From: Piliocolobus tephrosceles
Lineage: Eukaryota > Chordata > Mammalia > Primates > Cercopithecidae
Direction of reading: 5' to 3'
Length of the DNA stretch: 64,000 bases
NCBI RefSeq assembly: GCF_002776525.5
Contig: NC_045435.1
Location: 121,785,071-121,849,070, forward strand
Shown: positions 11,961-23,712 of the stretch, piece after piece
How the letters are laid out: each line of letters opens with the position of its first letter
How positions within the stretch are numbered: position 1 is the stretch's first letter
Made by a program: the position numbers and the translations under genes
Notes under the pieces: model-generated
The model's input: only the letters and a program-made list of their open reading frames with translations
Told to the model about the DNA's origin: nothing
Database searches by the model: none

Positions 11961-12916
11961 CATAACTCCTTTTCAGGCATATTATTGGTGATTTTTCTTA
12001 AATTTTAGTATAATTATATGTATTCATTTCTACATATATTTCATAATCTTATGTTAAGTATACTTAAACTCATGTTAAATATATTCCACTACTTTGGATC
12101 AATAGCAGTAGCATCTTCTCAAACACTTTATTTTTAATATGTAAGTCATTACTGTGGAGCATAAAATTTCTCCAACCAAGGTGTCAACACTAAAAGAAGA
12201 GTTTCAGATTTCTACATGACATGGTTTGGAACAAAATAAACTAATCACCTCCTACAATTTAATAACTTGTGATAACTCCTGAAATGATGCTTTCTATTTG
12301 ATGGAATATATATATATATCTTCTTCCCAATTTAACTTTTACCATATCCAATGTCTACACTATAAAGAACAATGTCTTTATTTCTTAGATGCTCCTGTTT
12401 TCTCTGTGTATTAGTTGTCTCTCTCATTAAAGATAGTTTCTCAAAATCTGGTGTGCCTCAAAATCACAGTTGTAATAATTGGCTCCACTCAGCATATATA
12501 GCATTTCTCTAAATTCAAATATACTTTATAAACATTTCTTCTCCCTCACACCCACCTTCAAGTTAGTAAGAGATGAAACAAAATAGTTTAGTTTCTCTAA
12601 CTTTTGCTGGGCAAAGCGTCAGAGTCGGGATATAGCCCATATTCCACAGTGTGATTCTACCTCTTTAGACATAGGAATCCCTGTGGTTAGACTATGCATC
12701 TTCCATTAACTGTCATGCCCAATTCGACATAGCAATTAGAAGAATCAAAGTCTGGTCATGCCATGTTGGGAACTAGAGAAACATGAGTGAAAAAAGCTTC
12801 AGGTTAACTTTTGTATTCAAAATGGAAGATTGTTGAGAGCAGCTCATATTGAGAACTTGTGGTTCACTGAAAAGTTGCACTAGTTGTGTGAGGCACGTAT
12901 CAGAAAAGTAATCAAG
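11961..12916. other. Unassigned AT-rich DNA
   Basis: No gene recognised. About 12570-12680 faintly resembles an old SINE or LINE end but cannot be named. There is a short TA run at 12307-12319. Confidence 0.45.
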
Positions 12917-13268
12917 TGCTTTGGATTGAATTGTGTCCCTCCATAATTCACATATTGAAGGCTTAACACCCCAGGTGTCTATAATGGAGATAGGACTTTT
13001 AAGAAGGTTATTAAGCTTAAATAAAGTCATAAGAGTGAAGCCTTGATCCTATAAAAAAAGAAAGATCTCTCTCTTTTTGCTGTGTAAGGACACAGCAGGA
13101 AGATGATAGTCTGCAGGCCAGTAAGAAGGACTTCATCAGAGACTGAATCAGCCAGCAAATGATCATGAGCTTCCAAGCCTCCAGAACCGTGAAAAAATAC
13201 ATTTTCGTTGTTTAAGCCACCCCATTTATGCTATTGTTTTGTTACAGCAGCCCAAGCTGACTAATGCA
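12917..13268 (+). repeat. MaLR LTR (MSTD/MLT1 type), solo
   Basis: Begins TGCTTTGGATTGAATTGTGT. It contains the TTTGCTGTGTAAGGACACAG, CTTCCAAGCCTCCAGAACCG and TTGTTTAAGCCACC landmarks and ends CAAGCTGACTAATGCA. Length is 352 bases with no attached internal region. The subfamily is not certain. Confidence 0.82.
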
Positions 13269-14744
13269 CCGTAAGTAGAAACTGGAGATCAGTAGTCATG
13301 GAAATCAGGTGAAATAACCAAGAACGCAACATGGGTAACAGATACAATTTGCTTTAACTCTGCTAGAAGGCAATTCTGTGAACCAGAGCTGCTTTGAAAG
13401 AGATGGGGACTTGGCGTTCTTTTGTTGCTGTGCAACATCTTAGTGTTGCCTTACTCTTGACACTGATAGATTGAAAATTTTCTGTACTTTGGATCAGGAA
13501 CATCTTTGAGATTATTTACTTTATCCTAAATTAGGTTGAATTAGTTATTTAAAAATAAAATGTATTAAAACTAAAAAATCAAATCACAGCCTGGGGAGAT
13601 GGGGGAAAGTTTTGTTACTATTAAATGTAAGCAAAATAAATATATTTGTGTCAGGCACTAAGCTGGATGCTGATAATACAGGAGTGAATAAGTAGAGTCC
13701 CTATTATTGAGTGTTAGCATTTCAAAGTTTAGAATACATCTGGAAATATAACTAAGAAACGAATGCCAGAAAGAAATGGTCCCAAGAATTAGTCAAACCA
13801 GAAAAGATGCTTACCTAGGGAAACCTTGGATACCAGAAGAGTTCTCTAAACTGTCATAAATAATAGCATGCAAAATGGAACTAAGCTTCACAAATAAGGA
13901 GAGAAGTGAAAACAATGATTAAACAGTGAGCAGTGTGTTTGGTGTTAACCGATGAAGCCAGAATCAGAGAGATCAGGCAGCATTCTGAGTTAAAGTGAAA
14001 CACAAGCTGCTTTCAATGTGGTAATTCCCAAAATCCCTGGGGCCAGAATGGTGGATTAAAAGAATAGTTCAGCTCTGAAGTCCATTTCAGATATCATTGA
14101 GTGTGTTTTAGAGTGACTTATGTATTTATTCAACACCAAATGTTTGGACATTTTTGTTGTGTGCAAAACCACGTAAGGCATAAAATGGAGAGCCTACCCC
14201 TTAGGATGCATTTACTCAAATTGAAGCTCTTTAATGCCCCACAATGGGAGTAAACTTTTTTTTTTATTAATGATTCAGAGATAGAAGGGATAAACCGTGA
14301 ATATCTAGTGAGTCACCCTAAAGATAGTTTCTAAATAGGTCTCATGGATTTCAGGGTGTAGGACCATGGAGGGAATAAAACCACCAAGTTGTTGTAGGTG
14401 AGGAAGGAAATGAGGCTTTTTGATGAACGAGAAAAATAAACTTGACTCTCCTTTAGTATGAAAGGGACATGGTTTCACATTGTGCATCACGAGTTCATGG
14501 AATGGAGAACTTCTAAGGAGATGGCAGTACTTTTAAAGAGATAAATCGGATGTTCCTTTGGTGAATAATTAGCAAGGTTTATGACCTTTTAAGATATAAA
14601 AGGTCACTTGTAGCTGAACATGGCAAGTGGAAGCACGTAAACTAGCATAACCCACTGGCTAAGGTGAAAAGTCAGGAAATAAAACCCACTTCAGTAACTT
14701 ATTCTACTTCCTCCAGGTTTATCTGTGTTGTAACAAGTTGCAAG
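13269..14744. other. Unassigned DNA
   Basis: About 13630-13730 resembles a common old mammalian repeat (GTCAGGCACTAAGCTGGATG). Otherwise no gene or family recognised. A short open frame at 14305-14490 has no features. Confidence 0.4.
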
Positions 14745-15536
14745 GTTTTCTTCTTTTTTTAAGTCTGAGTAATATTTCATTGTATGTAGCTACCACATTA
14801 TCTTCATCTATTCATTCATCAGTAGACATTTAGGTTGTTCCCATATCGTGGCCTTGTGAATAACGCTGCAATTAACACAGAAATGCAGACATTTCTTTGA
14901 GATTGTGATTTCATTATTTTTGATATCTACACAGAGATAAGGTTGCTAGATTATGTAATGGTTCTATGTTTAATGTTTTGAGAAATCTCCATACTGCTTT
15001 TCATCATGGCTACATTTTACAATCCCATTAACAGTGTACAAGTGTTTCATTTCTCCACATCCTTGTCAGAACTTCCTCTTTTTTTGCTTATAACAACTAT
15101 CCTAACAGGTATGAAGTGACATCTCACTGTGGTTTAGATTTTTGGTTATCTGATTATTAGTCACATTGAACATCTTTTCATATACCTGTTGGCCATTTAT
15201 AAACATTTTTTGAAGTAATGGCTATTCAAGTTTTTTATATATTTTTAAATTGGGTTCTTTGTCACGAAAGGACAAATACTGCATGATTGACTTATATGAG
15301 ATATCTAAAATAGTCAAATTCATAGAAACATAGTCAAATGATGGCTGCTAGAGACTGAAGGGAGAAGGACATGGGAAATAGTTATTCAATTGGTATGAAG
15401 TTTCAGATATACAAGATGGTTAAGTTCTAGAGATTTATATAACTTTGTTCCTATAGTTAACAATACAATATTACACACTTAAAAATTTGAGTGCATTTCA
15501 TGTTGTGTTCCTAATATAATAAAAGCCAAAACAAAA
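14745..15536 (+). mobile_element. L1 with 5' inversion (twin-primed)
   Basis: 14745-15253 is antisense L1 (late ORF2 and beginning of the 3' region, for example AATAACGCTGCAATTAACA and CTCACTGTGG). It is followed at about 15263-15536 by sense L1 3' sequence (GGACAAATACTGCATGATTG ... ATTACACACTTAAAAATTTG) and an A-rich end. The outer end of the inverted part and the start of the sense part are neighbours in L1, with roughly 90-100 bases missing. That is the arrangement expected from twin priming. Confidence 0.82.
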
Positions 15537-16477
15537 CAAAAAAACACTTCAGATGGAGCATCACTGTCAGATTTTTTAATAGCAATATTACCTGACTTCA
15601 AGGAAAAATGTGGCTGCAGTGACCACATCTGGTAAACCCTATTGCCTTCAAACAGGTCCCTTGTATAGAACTAAAGACAGGTCAAAGTAGCTGACATTAG
15701 ATTTATCTTTGATTTTGGAAGATGAGCGCTCAAGTTGGATTTAATCTGGTTTCAAAGCAGACCTTCTCAACTGAGTTTTCATGAGAGAATTCCTTTCTGT
15801 ACTAGGCATACATTTAATAAACTGATTGATCTCTTAAGCATCTGGAATCATCCTAGATATGCATATTCCATGGGATAAATGAAAATAATAGTGGTCCCTA
15901 ATTTTCTATGAACCGTAGCTGAAAAGCTGTTCTAGAGTTACAAATAAATATAATGTGCTACACAACAACGTTCATATATGTAGCATATAATTAAATATGC
16001 AGAGGTAGTGAATATTAGGGACTACATCAGTAACACAAATTCTTCCTTTTGACTACATCATCATGCAGCAAAATGGTTAAAAGACATATAAAACTTTCAA
16101 AGTGAGTGAAAAAAAATGACCATTATTCTTTGGGTAGCTAGGAACATTTAAATTTTTGAGAGGGGTGTCAGGAGGCTCATCAAGAGCAGTAAGATCCTAA
16201 TTTTCTACAGCTGCTTCTGTTTTCTCATTTTTGGCAGACTTTTCCATGTCCCCTTACAAACTCTGCTGTATAGCCACAGCAGGCTCAGTGACAAGAATCA
16301 TTTAACTTTGGAAAAGCCTCATGCTTACTTTAATAATATATTGTAGAGGGTAACACAACTAGACAATCGAAGTTACCTTGCTGTAAAGTTCTTCAAATCC
16401 AAAATCACTTATATAGGCTCCTTGAGGTACCAATAAAACTATTTTCCTATGTGTGATCTAGTTTTTTTCTCAGTCCC
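15537..16477. other. Unassigned DNA
   Basis: No gene or repeat family recognised between the L1 and the next Alu. Confidence 0.45.
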
Positions 16478-16800
16478 TTTTTTTTCTTTCTTTTTTTTTT
16501 TTTGAGATGGAGTCTCGCACTGTTGTCCAGGCTGGAGTGCAATGGCATGATCTCGGCTCATTGCAACCTCCATCTCTGGGTTCACGGGATTCTCCTGCCT
16601 AAGCCTCCCGAGTAGCTGGGATTACAGGCACACAGCACCATACCTGGCTAATTTTTTTTTTTTTTTTTTTATTATTACTTTTAGTAGAGACAGGGTTTCA
16701 ATATGTTGGCCAGACTGGTCTCAAACTCCTGACTTCATGATCTGTCCCCCTCGGCCTCCCAAAGTGCTGGGATTACAGGCATGAGGCACCATGCCCAGCC
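16478..16800 (-). mobile_element. Alu, full dimer
   Basis: An antisense Alu with a T-rich tail and a 20-base T-run expansion in the middle A-rich linker (about 16653-16672). It ends CACCATGCCCAGCC. A short CTCAGT repeat (16469-16474 and 16803-16808) may be what is left of the TSD. Confidence 0.94.
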
Positions 16801-17236
16801 TGCTCAGTTACCTTAGGCAGGTGACAAGCTTGTTAGGGAATCCTGTGGACTCAGGCTGATGTCACCCATGTTGAGCCCTTGCTCATAGTTTATTGATAGG
16901 AAAATGGCATGGACTTTAACCAGTACTCAAAATTAGGTAACAATTCTTCCCTATTTCACCCAGAAGAGGGAAGTAATGGGAGCAGAGCTCCACTTTCAGG
17001 GAGACTACTGTGATGAAAACCAAAGGAAGGAAAATTACATGTAGGGACAGTTAGGAGACATTTATGATCTAATCAGGGAGATAGGAGCTGGAATTATAAA
17101 CATATAAGAGAAGTAAATGCTTTTCAATGAGGAATTTATAATCAAGTTAAAGACCCAAAATGCATGCACAAACCAATTACTGTAACAGCTCACATATTTG
17201 ATACTCTTTCAATAGCAAAAGTTAAAAGTGTTCTTG

Positions 17237-17269
<33 letters not shown>

Positions 17270-18031
17270 TATATAGACACACACATACATATATATATAC
17301 ACACACATATATATATTTGGAAATCAGGAAAGAAAACAACTTCACTGTTGTAGCTGGCAAGGCTAAATAATGAATGTATAGGATGTGAATTATTTTTCTG
17401 TATGAGAAAACATATAACTTATTTTTATTTCTCTTTTTCTTTTTTTAAATTTTCATTCTTGAAAATGTTTTTCATTGATAATCAAGAGTCAGTGTTATTG
17501 ATAATTCTGGTTAAATTTGACATAAATAGAAAAATGTATATGAAGAAGAAAATGGACTAGCTTCTCTATTTCTTTTCTTCTTTGAATTCATCTTTATTAG
17601 GTTAGACATGGTGCTGGAAATTTACAAGTTTCCCATATGCTGCAAGAACCCTGAAGGTCAGATCACCAATACATTTTGGTTGGCATTAAATGTCACACTA
17701 TCCCAGAACAGTGGGACTTTGCATTTGTATATTAACTCATTATCTGCAGGCAGTACTGATGGGGAATTTGCTCACAAACCATCTCATATTGTAATTTAAA
17801 AATAAAGAATTTGAAACCAAATTAAGCATATAGAAAAAACATTTTAATTTGATCTATTTTAAATGAACGAATTAAAATTTCTCTATCTTAAATAAAATGG
17901 CATCTGAAGTTAAATAAGAAATCTGGTGTAGAACTAACACTTTATGGTAAACAACTTTGTACACAGCTAAGTAAATATACGCATGTGTCCCCAGATGGAA
18001 ACAAGTGAACAAGGCATTTAATTCAAAGAAA
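16801..18031. other. Unassigned DNA flanking a microsatellite
   Basis: No gene recognised. A 63-codon plus-strand frame at 17608-17799 is followed by an AATAAAGAA motif near 17801, but shows no domain or family resemblance and is short enough to be chance. Confidence 0.4.
17237..17318 (+). repeat. (TA)n(CA)n compound microsatellite
   Basis: Alternating TA and CA dinucleotide blocks with two ATAGACAC/ATACAT interruptions. Likely length-polymorphic. Confidence 0.95.
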
Positions 18032-18207
18032 AGACAACTTTACACAAATGATTTACTTTAAATAGCCATCCAGTATTTCATTTTGGCTGGTGAAGTTCTC
18101 AGAATTCCATTGTTCTGTTATTTTAATCTTGGATCCTAAAGTGCTGTGTAAATGTAAGTAACAAGTTAATACTTGCTTAGTTGAAAGCCAAGAACCAGAT
18201 TTAAAAG
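18032..18207. repeat. Direct duplication, copy A
   Basis: Aligns with 18639-18815 over about 176 bases at an offset of 607-608. Shared blocks include CATCCAGTATTTC, AGAATTCCATTGTTCTGT and TTGAAAGCCAAGAA. It is not an Alu, L1, MaLR or other family I recognise. The same bases form the 3' end of a 108-codon minus-strand frame. Confidence 0.88.
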
Positions 18208-18379
18208 GGTTGGAGAGATTCAGCTTGAATCTTGCTGTTGTCAGAATAAATACTGTGTTCTTTCTTCTGATGCTCAAAACATAAATAGATATAGAGTGCT
18301 GGCGGGATCTTTGGAAAATTGTACAAGCATGATTATCGCCTTTAGAGGCCTTGGCGGGGTATAGTGGGGTGACTGTCAT
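18053..18379 (-). other. 108-codon open frame of unknown nature
   Basis: A minus-strand frame from an ATG at 18379 to a stop at 18053 (start MTVTPLYPAKASKGDNHACT, end NSENFTSQNEILDGYLK). I do not recognise the product, and there is no signal peptide or membrane segment. The last 48 or so codons lie in the duplicated block, and the frame stays open in copy B until a small indel near 18808. In my hand alignment, 11 of 22 base differences between the copies fall at third codon positions and 9 of 18 changed codons are synonymous. This hints at former coding constraint but is a small sample. It could be a decayed tandem exon or chance. Confidence 0.3.
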
Positions 18380-18638
18380 TATGGGTCTCTTGAGCCCCAG
18401 AGATGACTGGCCTTTGGGAAGTCATAGCATTGTCTCTCTAATAACATTTCACCTTACCACCCACAAATTCTGTCCCAACTCTAAGAAACAGAAAAAACCT
18501 GAGCTTCCAAGTTAATTTCCATTCAGATGATTTTTCATTTCAAATCCTATAACACTAATATATTTTCAGTAAAATTCAACTCTGAGTAAAGTTGCATCAA
18601 TGTTACAATTTAAATACATACTCTCTATTTTAAAACAA

Positions 18639-18815
18639 AGATAACTTCAGACAAAAATTGTTTACATTAAATACCCATCCAGTATTTCCGTTACACTGGT
18701 GAAGTTTTGAGAATTCCATTGTTCTGTAATTTTACTCTGTGATCCTAGGGTGCTGTGCAAATATAGGTAACAAGTAAATACTTGTTTGTTTGAAAGCCAA
18801 GAAACAGACTAAAAG
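18639..18815. repeat. Direct duplication, copy B
   Basis: Partner of 18032-18207, about 15% diverged by eye and co-linear except for one single-base indel near the right end. The intervening 430 bases are not duplicated. Confidence 0.88.
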
Positions 18816-19177
18816 AATACAAATTGATTATTAGTTTACTAGAAAAGTAAAGTATTTGAGTCAGTCAGTATTTTGTATGAAAATCTGGCAGTCTTCAGGT
18901 AATATCATCAACAGCTCACCATGGTTATAGTTTCAATCATTCGTTAAACACATTGATTAAGAACACACTTATAGTTTGCAATTTTAATTATTTTTCTCAC
19001 TATTTGTCCCTGTGGATATCTATAGTCAAAATTGCATGAGTTCCTTATAAATGGCTTCATACTGATCCAGAGACAAAATCTGTACATAAATATCACTGAA
19101 TCAAAATAAGCAGAAACGGTATACCAGCATTTTGCTTTTTAAACTCTTTCAAAAATATACATTTTTTGGACTTACAA
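18816..19177. other. Unassigned DNA
   Basis: No gene or repeat family recognised. Confidence 0.45.
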
Positions 19178-19188
19178 CTACAGATTTA

Positions 19189-19747
19189 GGCCGGGCGTGG
19201 TGGCTCACCTCTGTAACCCCAGCACTTTGGAAGGTGGAGGCGGGCAGATCACGAGGTCAGGAGATCGAGACCATCCTGGCTAACACGGTGAAACCCCATC
19301 TCTACTAAAAATACAAAAAATTAGTAGGGCGCGGGGGCGGGCGCCTGTAGTCCCAGCTACTCTGGAGGCTGAGGCTGGAGAAAGGCGTGAACGCGGGAGG
19401 TGGAACTTTCAGTGAGTGGAGATGGCGCCACTGCACTCCTGCCTGGGCGACAGAGCCAGACTCTGTCTCAAAAATAAAAAATAAAAAAATAAATAACCCT
19501 GTCTCTACTAAAAATACAAAAAATTAGCCGGGCGCGGTGGCGGTCGCCTGTAGTCCCAGCTACTCAGGAGGCTGAGGCAGGAGAATGGCCTGATCCCGGG
19601 AGGTGGAGCTTGCAGTGAGCAGAGATGGCGCCACTGCACTCCAGCCAGGGGACAGAGCAGGACTCCATTTCAAAAAAAAATAAAAAATAAAATAAAAAAT
19701 AAAAATAAATAAATAAATAAACAACCAAAAAAAAAAAAAAAAAAACC
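19189..19747 (+). mobile_element. Tandem Alu composite (1.8 Alu units)
   Basis: A complete AluY/S-like dimer (19189-19495) is followed directly by a second partial Alu (19496-19747). The second begins at CCTGTCTCTACTAAAAATAC, late in the left arm, and has its own right arm and A-rich tail. The perfect 11-base TSD CTACAGATTTA (19178-19188 and 19748-19758) encloses both units, so they form one insertion locus. The duplicated part resembles unequal exchange or a composite insertion. Confidence 0.93.
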
Positions 19748-19758
19748 CTACAGATTTA

Positions 19759-20731
19759 GCAGAATGAATTGGTAGTTCAACTACAGAAAACAGGTAGTTT
19801 TCTAAATGTGAATAATGCATCCATAGAAAAACAACAAATTAGTATAATTACATACTTCTCTAATTGAGGAAAGCAATAGTAATTTAATTTATTCTCCTTC
19901 AACACAATATAATTTTGGACCACAAAATGAGTTATTTAATTGACATAAAACTAGCAAGACTCTAACAAATCAAAGTGTTTCATTATCTGTAATTATAGTT
20001 TGCAAAATCTTTGTCTTGGCAACTTGGTAAAGTTATTTGGCTTTAAACTTTCATTTGAAAGATGCTTTATTGAAGTAATTTATATGGGTACCTATAACCT
20101 CAACTTATATGATGTCTAATTTTTCTTGCAAGATTTATATCAAGTAATAATGTAGTAGAACTATTCTCTGAAAGACAATAAAGTCCTATATTCTTTGAAG
20201 CTTTATACCCCACCCACTTCTCAATGTGGATGTCAACCATGTGTACTTTGCATCTATTAGTTCATTACAGAATGATTGCAAAAATGTATGCTTTTACCCT
20301 GCACTAAAAGATGTTGTAACAAAGTATACATATTTTATAGTGTGTATACACATACAGTAATTAAGCTATTCCTGACAGTATAATATATAACATCTTCTTT
20401 TGGAAAAACTGTAGGAATTAATTTTCTAAATACACACTACCAGGGAAAGTTTGATCCATCTTGAACAAATGGTTTATGTTAATCATATATGCACTAAGAA
20501 TTATCTCTCAACTGATTGCGTTTACCTCTGTATTTTAGCTTTAGTCATCTCAAGAAAGAATACAGGGGTTTATGGTATAGATTTTGTGCATTAACTTTAC
20601 TTTAGGTCTTATCATATAGTGATGTCATGTTAGTTTTTCCTAATCGCATCAAATTATCATATTAGCATTTTGTAATTAATGAAACTCTCTAAACTGTTCC
20701 AAATTTCATGATTTATTTATAATATATGTTC
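19759..20731. other. Unassigned AT-rich DNA
   Basis: No gene or repeat family recognised. Confidence 0.45.
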
Positions 20732-21033
20732 TTTTTTTTCTTTTGTTGGGGGGGACAGGGTCTCGCTGTGTCACCCAAGCTAGAGTGCAGTGGCTCCATC
20801 TCAGCTCACTGCAACTTCCACCTCCTGGGTCCATGCAATTCTACTACCTCAGCCTCCTGAGTAGCTGGGATTACAAGCGTGCACCACCTTGCCCAGATAA
20901 TTTTTGTACTTTTAGTAGAAACGAGGTTTCACCATGGTGGCCAGGCTGACATCAAACTCCTGACCTCAAGTTATCTGCCCACATCGGCCTCCCAAAGTGC
21001 TGGGATTATAGGCATGAGCCATCACGCCCAGCC
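20732..21033 (-). mobile_element. Alu, full dimer
   Basis: An antisense Alu with a T-rich tail interrupted by a G7 run (20748-20754). It ends CATCACGCCCAGCC. A short AATATAT repeat on both sides (20721 and 21037) may be the TSD. Confidence 0.94.
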
Positions 21034-21131
21034 TACAATATATATTTTTTTAAATTTCTACCTGCTTTATTGAGATAAAATTGACATGTAATTAACAGCT
21101 CATAGCTAAAATACACAGTTTGATAGGTTTT

Positions 21132-21453
21132 ATTTTTTGTATTTTAATTATTGTATTTATTTATTTATTTTTTAGACAGAGTATCACTCTGTGACCCAGG
21201 CTGGAGTGCAGTGGCGCAATTTGTGCTCACTGCAACCCCGCCTCCTGGGTTCAAGAGATTCTCCAGCCTTAGCCTCCCAAGTAGCTGGGACTACAAACGC
21301 ATGCCACCATATCCAGCTAATTTTTGTATTATTAGTAGAGACAGGGTTCCACCATGTTGGCCATGCTGGTCTCGAACTTCTGACTTCAGGTGATCCACCT
21401 GCCTCGGCCTCCCAAAGTGCTGGGATTACAGGCATGAACCACCACACCTGGCT
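21132..21453 (-). mobile_element. Alu with perfect 18-base TSD
   Basis: An antisense full dimer with a TTTA-rich tail. CACAGTTTGATAGGTTTT occurs at 21114-21131 and again at 21454-21471. This gives exact insertion boundaries within the older L1. Confidence 0.97.
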
Positions 21454-22261
21454 CACAGTTTGATAGGTTTTGACTTAAGCACAGACCTGTGAAACTATGA
21501 CCACAATAGAAAGAGCAAACATAGCCATCATTTTGAAAAGTTTCATGTGCATTTATAATCCTGCCTTCCACCCTGGCCTAATCCTTCATCATCCCCAATC
21601 AGTTCTCTGTATTCTGCAATTATGCCTTTTCCTAGAGTTTTAAATAACTGTAATCACACACTATATATTCGATTTTACATTGCATATTACATTTTTCACT
21701 AAACATTATTACACTGGGATTCATCCTTGTTGCTACATATATTAATAATTGCTTTATTTTATTGCTGTTGTTATCAACTGTATGAGCATAGAACATCTTT
21801 AAATTCATTTATGTGTTGGTGGTTATTTGGATTTTTTTTTTTTTTTACTATTTGGGACTATCACAAATAAAGCCTATATAAATATCAATACACAGCTTTC
21901 CGTATAAACAACACTTTTCATTTCTCTTGGTTGATTACTTTGAAGTGAAATGGCTGGGATATATAGCAGGTCTAGGTTGGAGTATTTAAGAAAGTCTCAA
22001 ACTACTTCCACAGTGACTCTATCATTTGACATTCTCAACACCATGGATGAGAATTTCAGTTCTTCACACCCTTGTCAACAGTTGTTAGGACCATATTTCT
22101 TAGTTTTTGCCATATATAAAGTGGGTAGTAATAGATAGATATGACTTAATTTGCATTTTCTTTATGACTAATGATGTTCAGCCTCTTTTCATGTATTTAT
22201 TTGTCATCTGTATCTTTTCTTTTGTGAAATATCTTTTCAAATATTTGGTCTACTTAAAAAA

Positions 22262-22410
22262 GTTTATATGTATATATACAAATGCATACACATATATACA
22301 CATATATGCACATGGACATGTATACATATATATCTGTATGTACATATATTTATACAAAGTGTGTGTATGTATGTGTATGTGTTTGTGTGCATATCTATTA
22401 TATACTACTG
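22262..22410. repeat. TA/CA/TG-rich low-complexity region
   Basis: Imperfect TATA, ACATATA and TGTATG dinucleotide blocks. Open frames here are low-complexity Tyr/His/Ile/Thr/Val/Cys peptides and not genes. Confidence 0.9.
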
Positions 22411-22540
22411 AACTCATCTAATATTTATTATGAGTGTGATTCCAAAATATCCCAATACCATTTGTAAAATCATTCTTCTCCATTTTCTCATGCTTTCTTT
22501 GTCACATAATCCAAATCTTTATATAAAGGCTTGTTTAACT

Positions 22541-23378
22541 CTTATATAAGTTCAACTTTAATTTAGGATTCAGGGGTACATGTGCAGGTTTGTCACATCT
22601 TAGAAGACAACCTAGGAAATCCGCTTCTCCCCATTGGTCTTGGCAAAGAATTTTTGACTACATTCCCAAAAGCAATTGCAGCAAAAACAAAAATTGACAT
22701 GTGTAACATAATTAAACAAAAGAGCTTCTGTACAGAAAAAAAAAATCAACAGAGTAAACAGACAACTTCTAGAATGGGAGAAAATATTTGCAAACTCTGC
22801 ATATGACAAATATCTAATATTCAAAACCTATAAGGAACTTAAATCAACAAGCAAAAAAAAAAAAAAAAACAAAAACAAAAACAAATAACCATATTTAAAA
22901 ATTGGCAAAAGACATGAGCAGACCCTTCTCAAAAGAAGACATACATGTAGCAAAGAAGCATAGGAAAAATGCTTGTCATCACTAATCATCAGAGAAATGT
23001 AAATCAAAACCACAATAAAATACCTACCATCTCACACCAGTCAGGATGGCTCCTTTTTACAAGTCAAAGAAGCAAGGTTGAGAAAAAGGAAACACTTTTA
23101 CATGGCTAATGAGAATATAAATTAGTTCAGCTACTGTGGAAAGCAGTCTGGGGTTTTCTCAAATAATTTAAAACAGAGCTACCATTTGACCCAGCAATCC
23201 CATTACTAGGTATCCACCCGAAGAAAATAAATCATTCAACCAAAAAGACACATGCACTCATATGTTCAATGCAATGCTATTCACAATAGCAAAGATATGG
23301 AATCAACCTAGGTGTCCATCAGTGGTGGGTTGGATAAAGAAAATGTGGTTCATGTACATCATGGAATAAATACACAGC

Positions 23379-23425
<47 letters not shown>

Positions 23426-23712
23426 ATGTCCTTTGCAGCAACATGGATGTAGCTGGGGGTCATGATCCTAAGCAAATCACCATACAAACAGAAAACCAAA
23501 TACCACATGTTGTCACTTATTAGTGGGAGCTAAACACTGAGTACAGATGGACGTAAAGATGATAACAATAGACCCTGCAAACTACTAGAGTGGAGAGGGA
23601 TAAAGAAGGTCATAGGTTAAAAAACTGCTTATTGGGTATCATGCTTACAACCTGGGTGATGGAATCCATACCCGAAACCTCAGCATCATACAATAGAACC
23701 ATGTAATGAATA
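22541..23712 (-). mobile_element. L1 (L1PA/PB type) with 5' inversion, minus orientation
   Basis: 22541-22591 is the antisense terminal L1 3' end (TACATGTGCAGGTTTGTCAC). 22592-23712 is sense L1 from late ORF2 (GCAAAAACAAAAATTGACAT) to just short of the 3' end (CTTACAACCTGGGTGATGG ... CCATGTAA). The L1 position where the long segment stops is where the short terminal segment begins. That matches a twin-primed insertion oriented on the minus strand whose sense part is only about 50 bases. Frames are broken. Confidence 0.8.
23382..23423 (+). repeat. A42 homopolymer inside the L1
   Basis: Forty-two uninterrupted A follow CACAGCCAT, where L1 normally has only a short A-run before the sequence leading to CATGTCCTTTGCAGC. 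It is an internal expansion rather than a tail. Confidence 0.95.

Noticed and set aside
17608..17799. 63-codon frame followed by AATAAA, as a possible short gene
   Set aside because: Too short, with no homology I recognise and a single AT-rich polyadenylation-like motif that occurs often by chance.
21151..21463. 80-90 codon frames on both strands
   Set aside because: They lie within an Alu. Both Alu strands often carry open frames of this length, with typical Alu-peptide wording.
22107..22467. Plus-strand frames of 61 and 104 codons rich in Tyr, His, Thr and Cys
   Set aside because: Produced by TA/CA/TG dinucleotide repeats.
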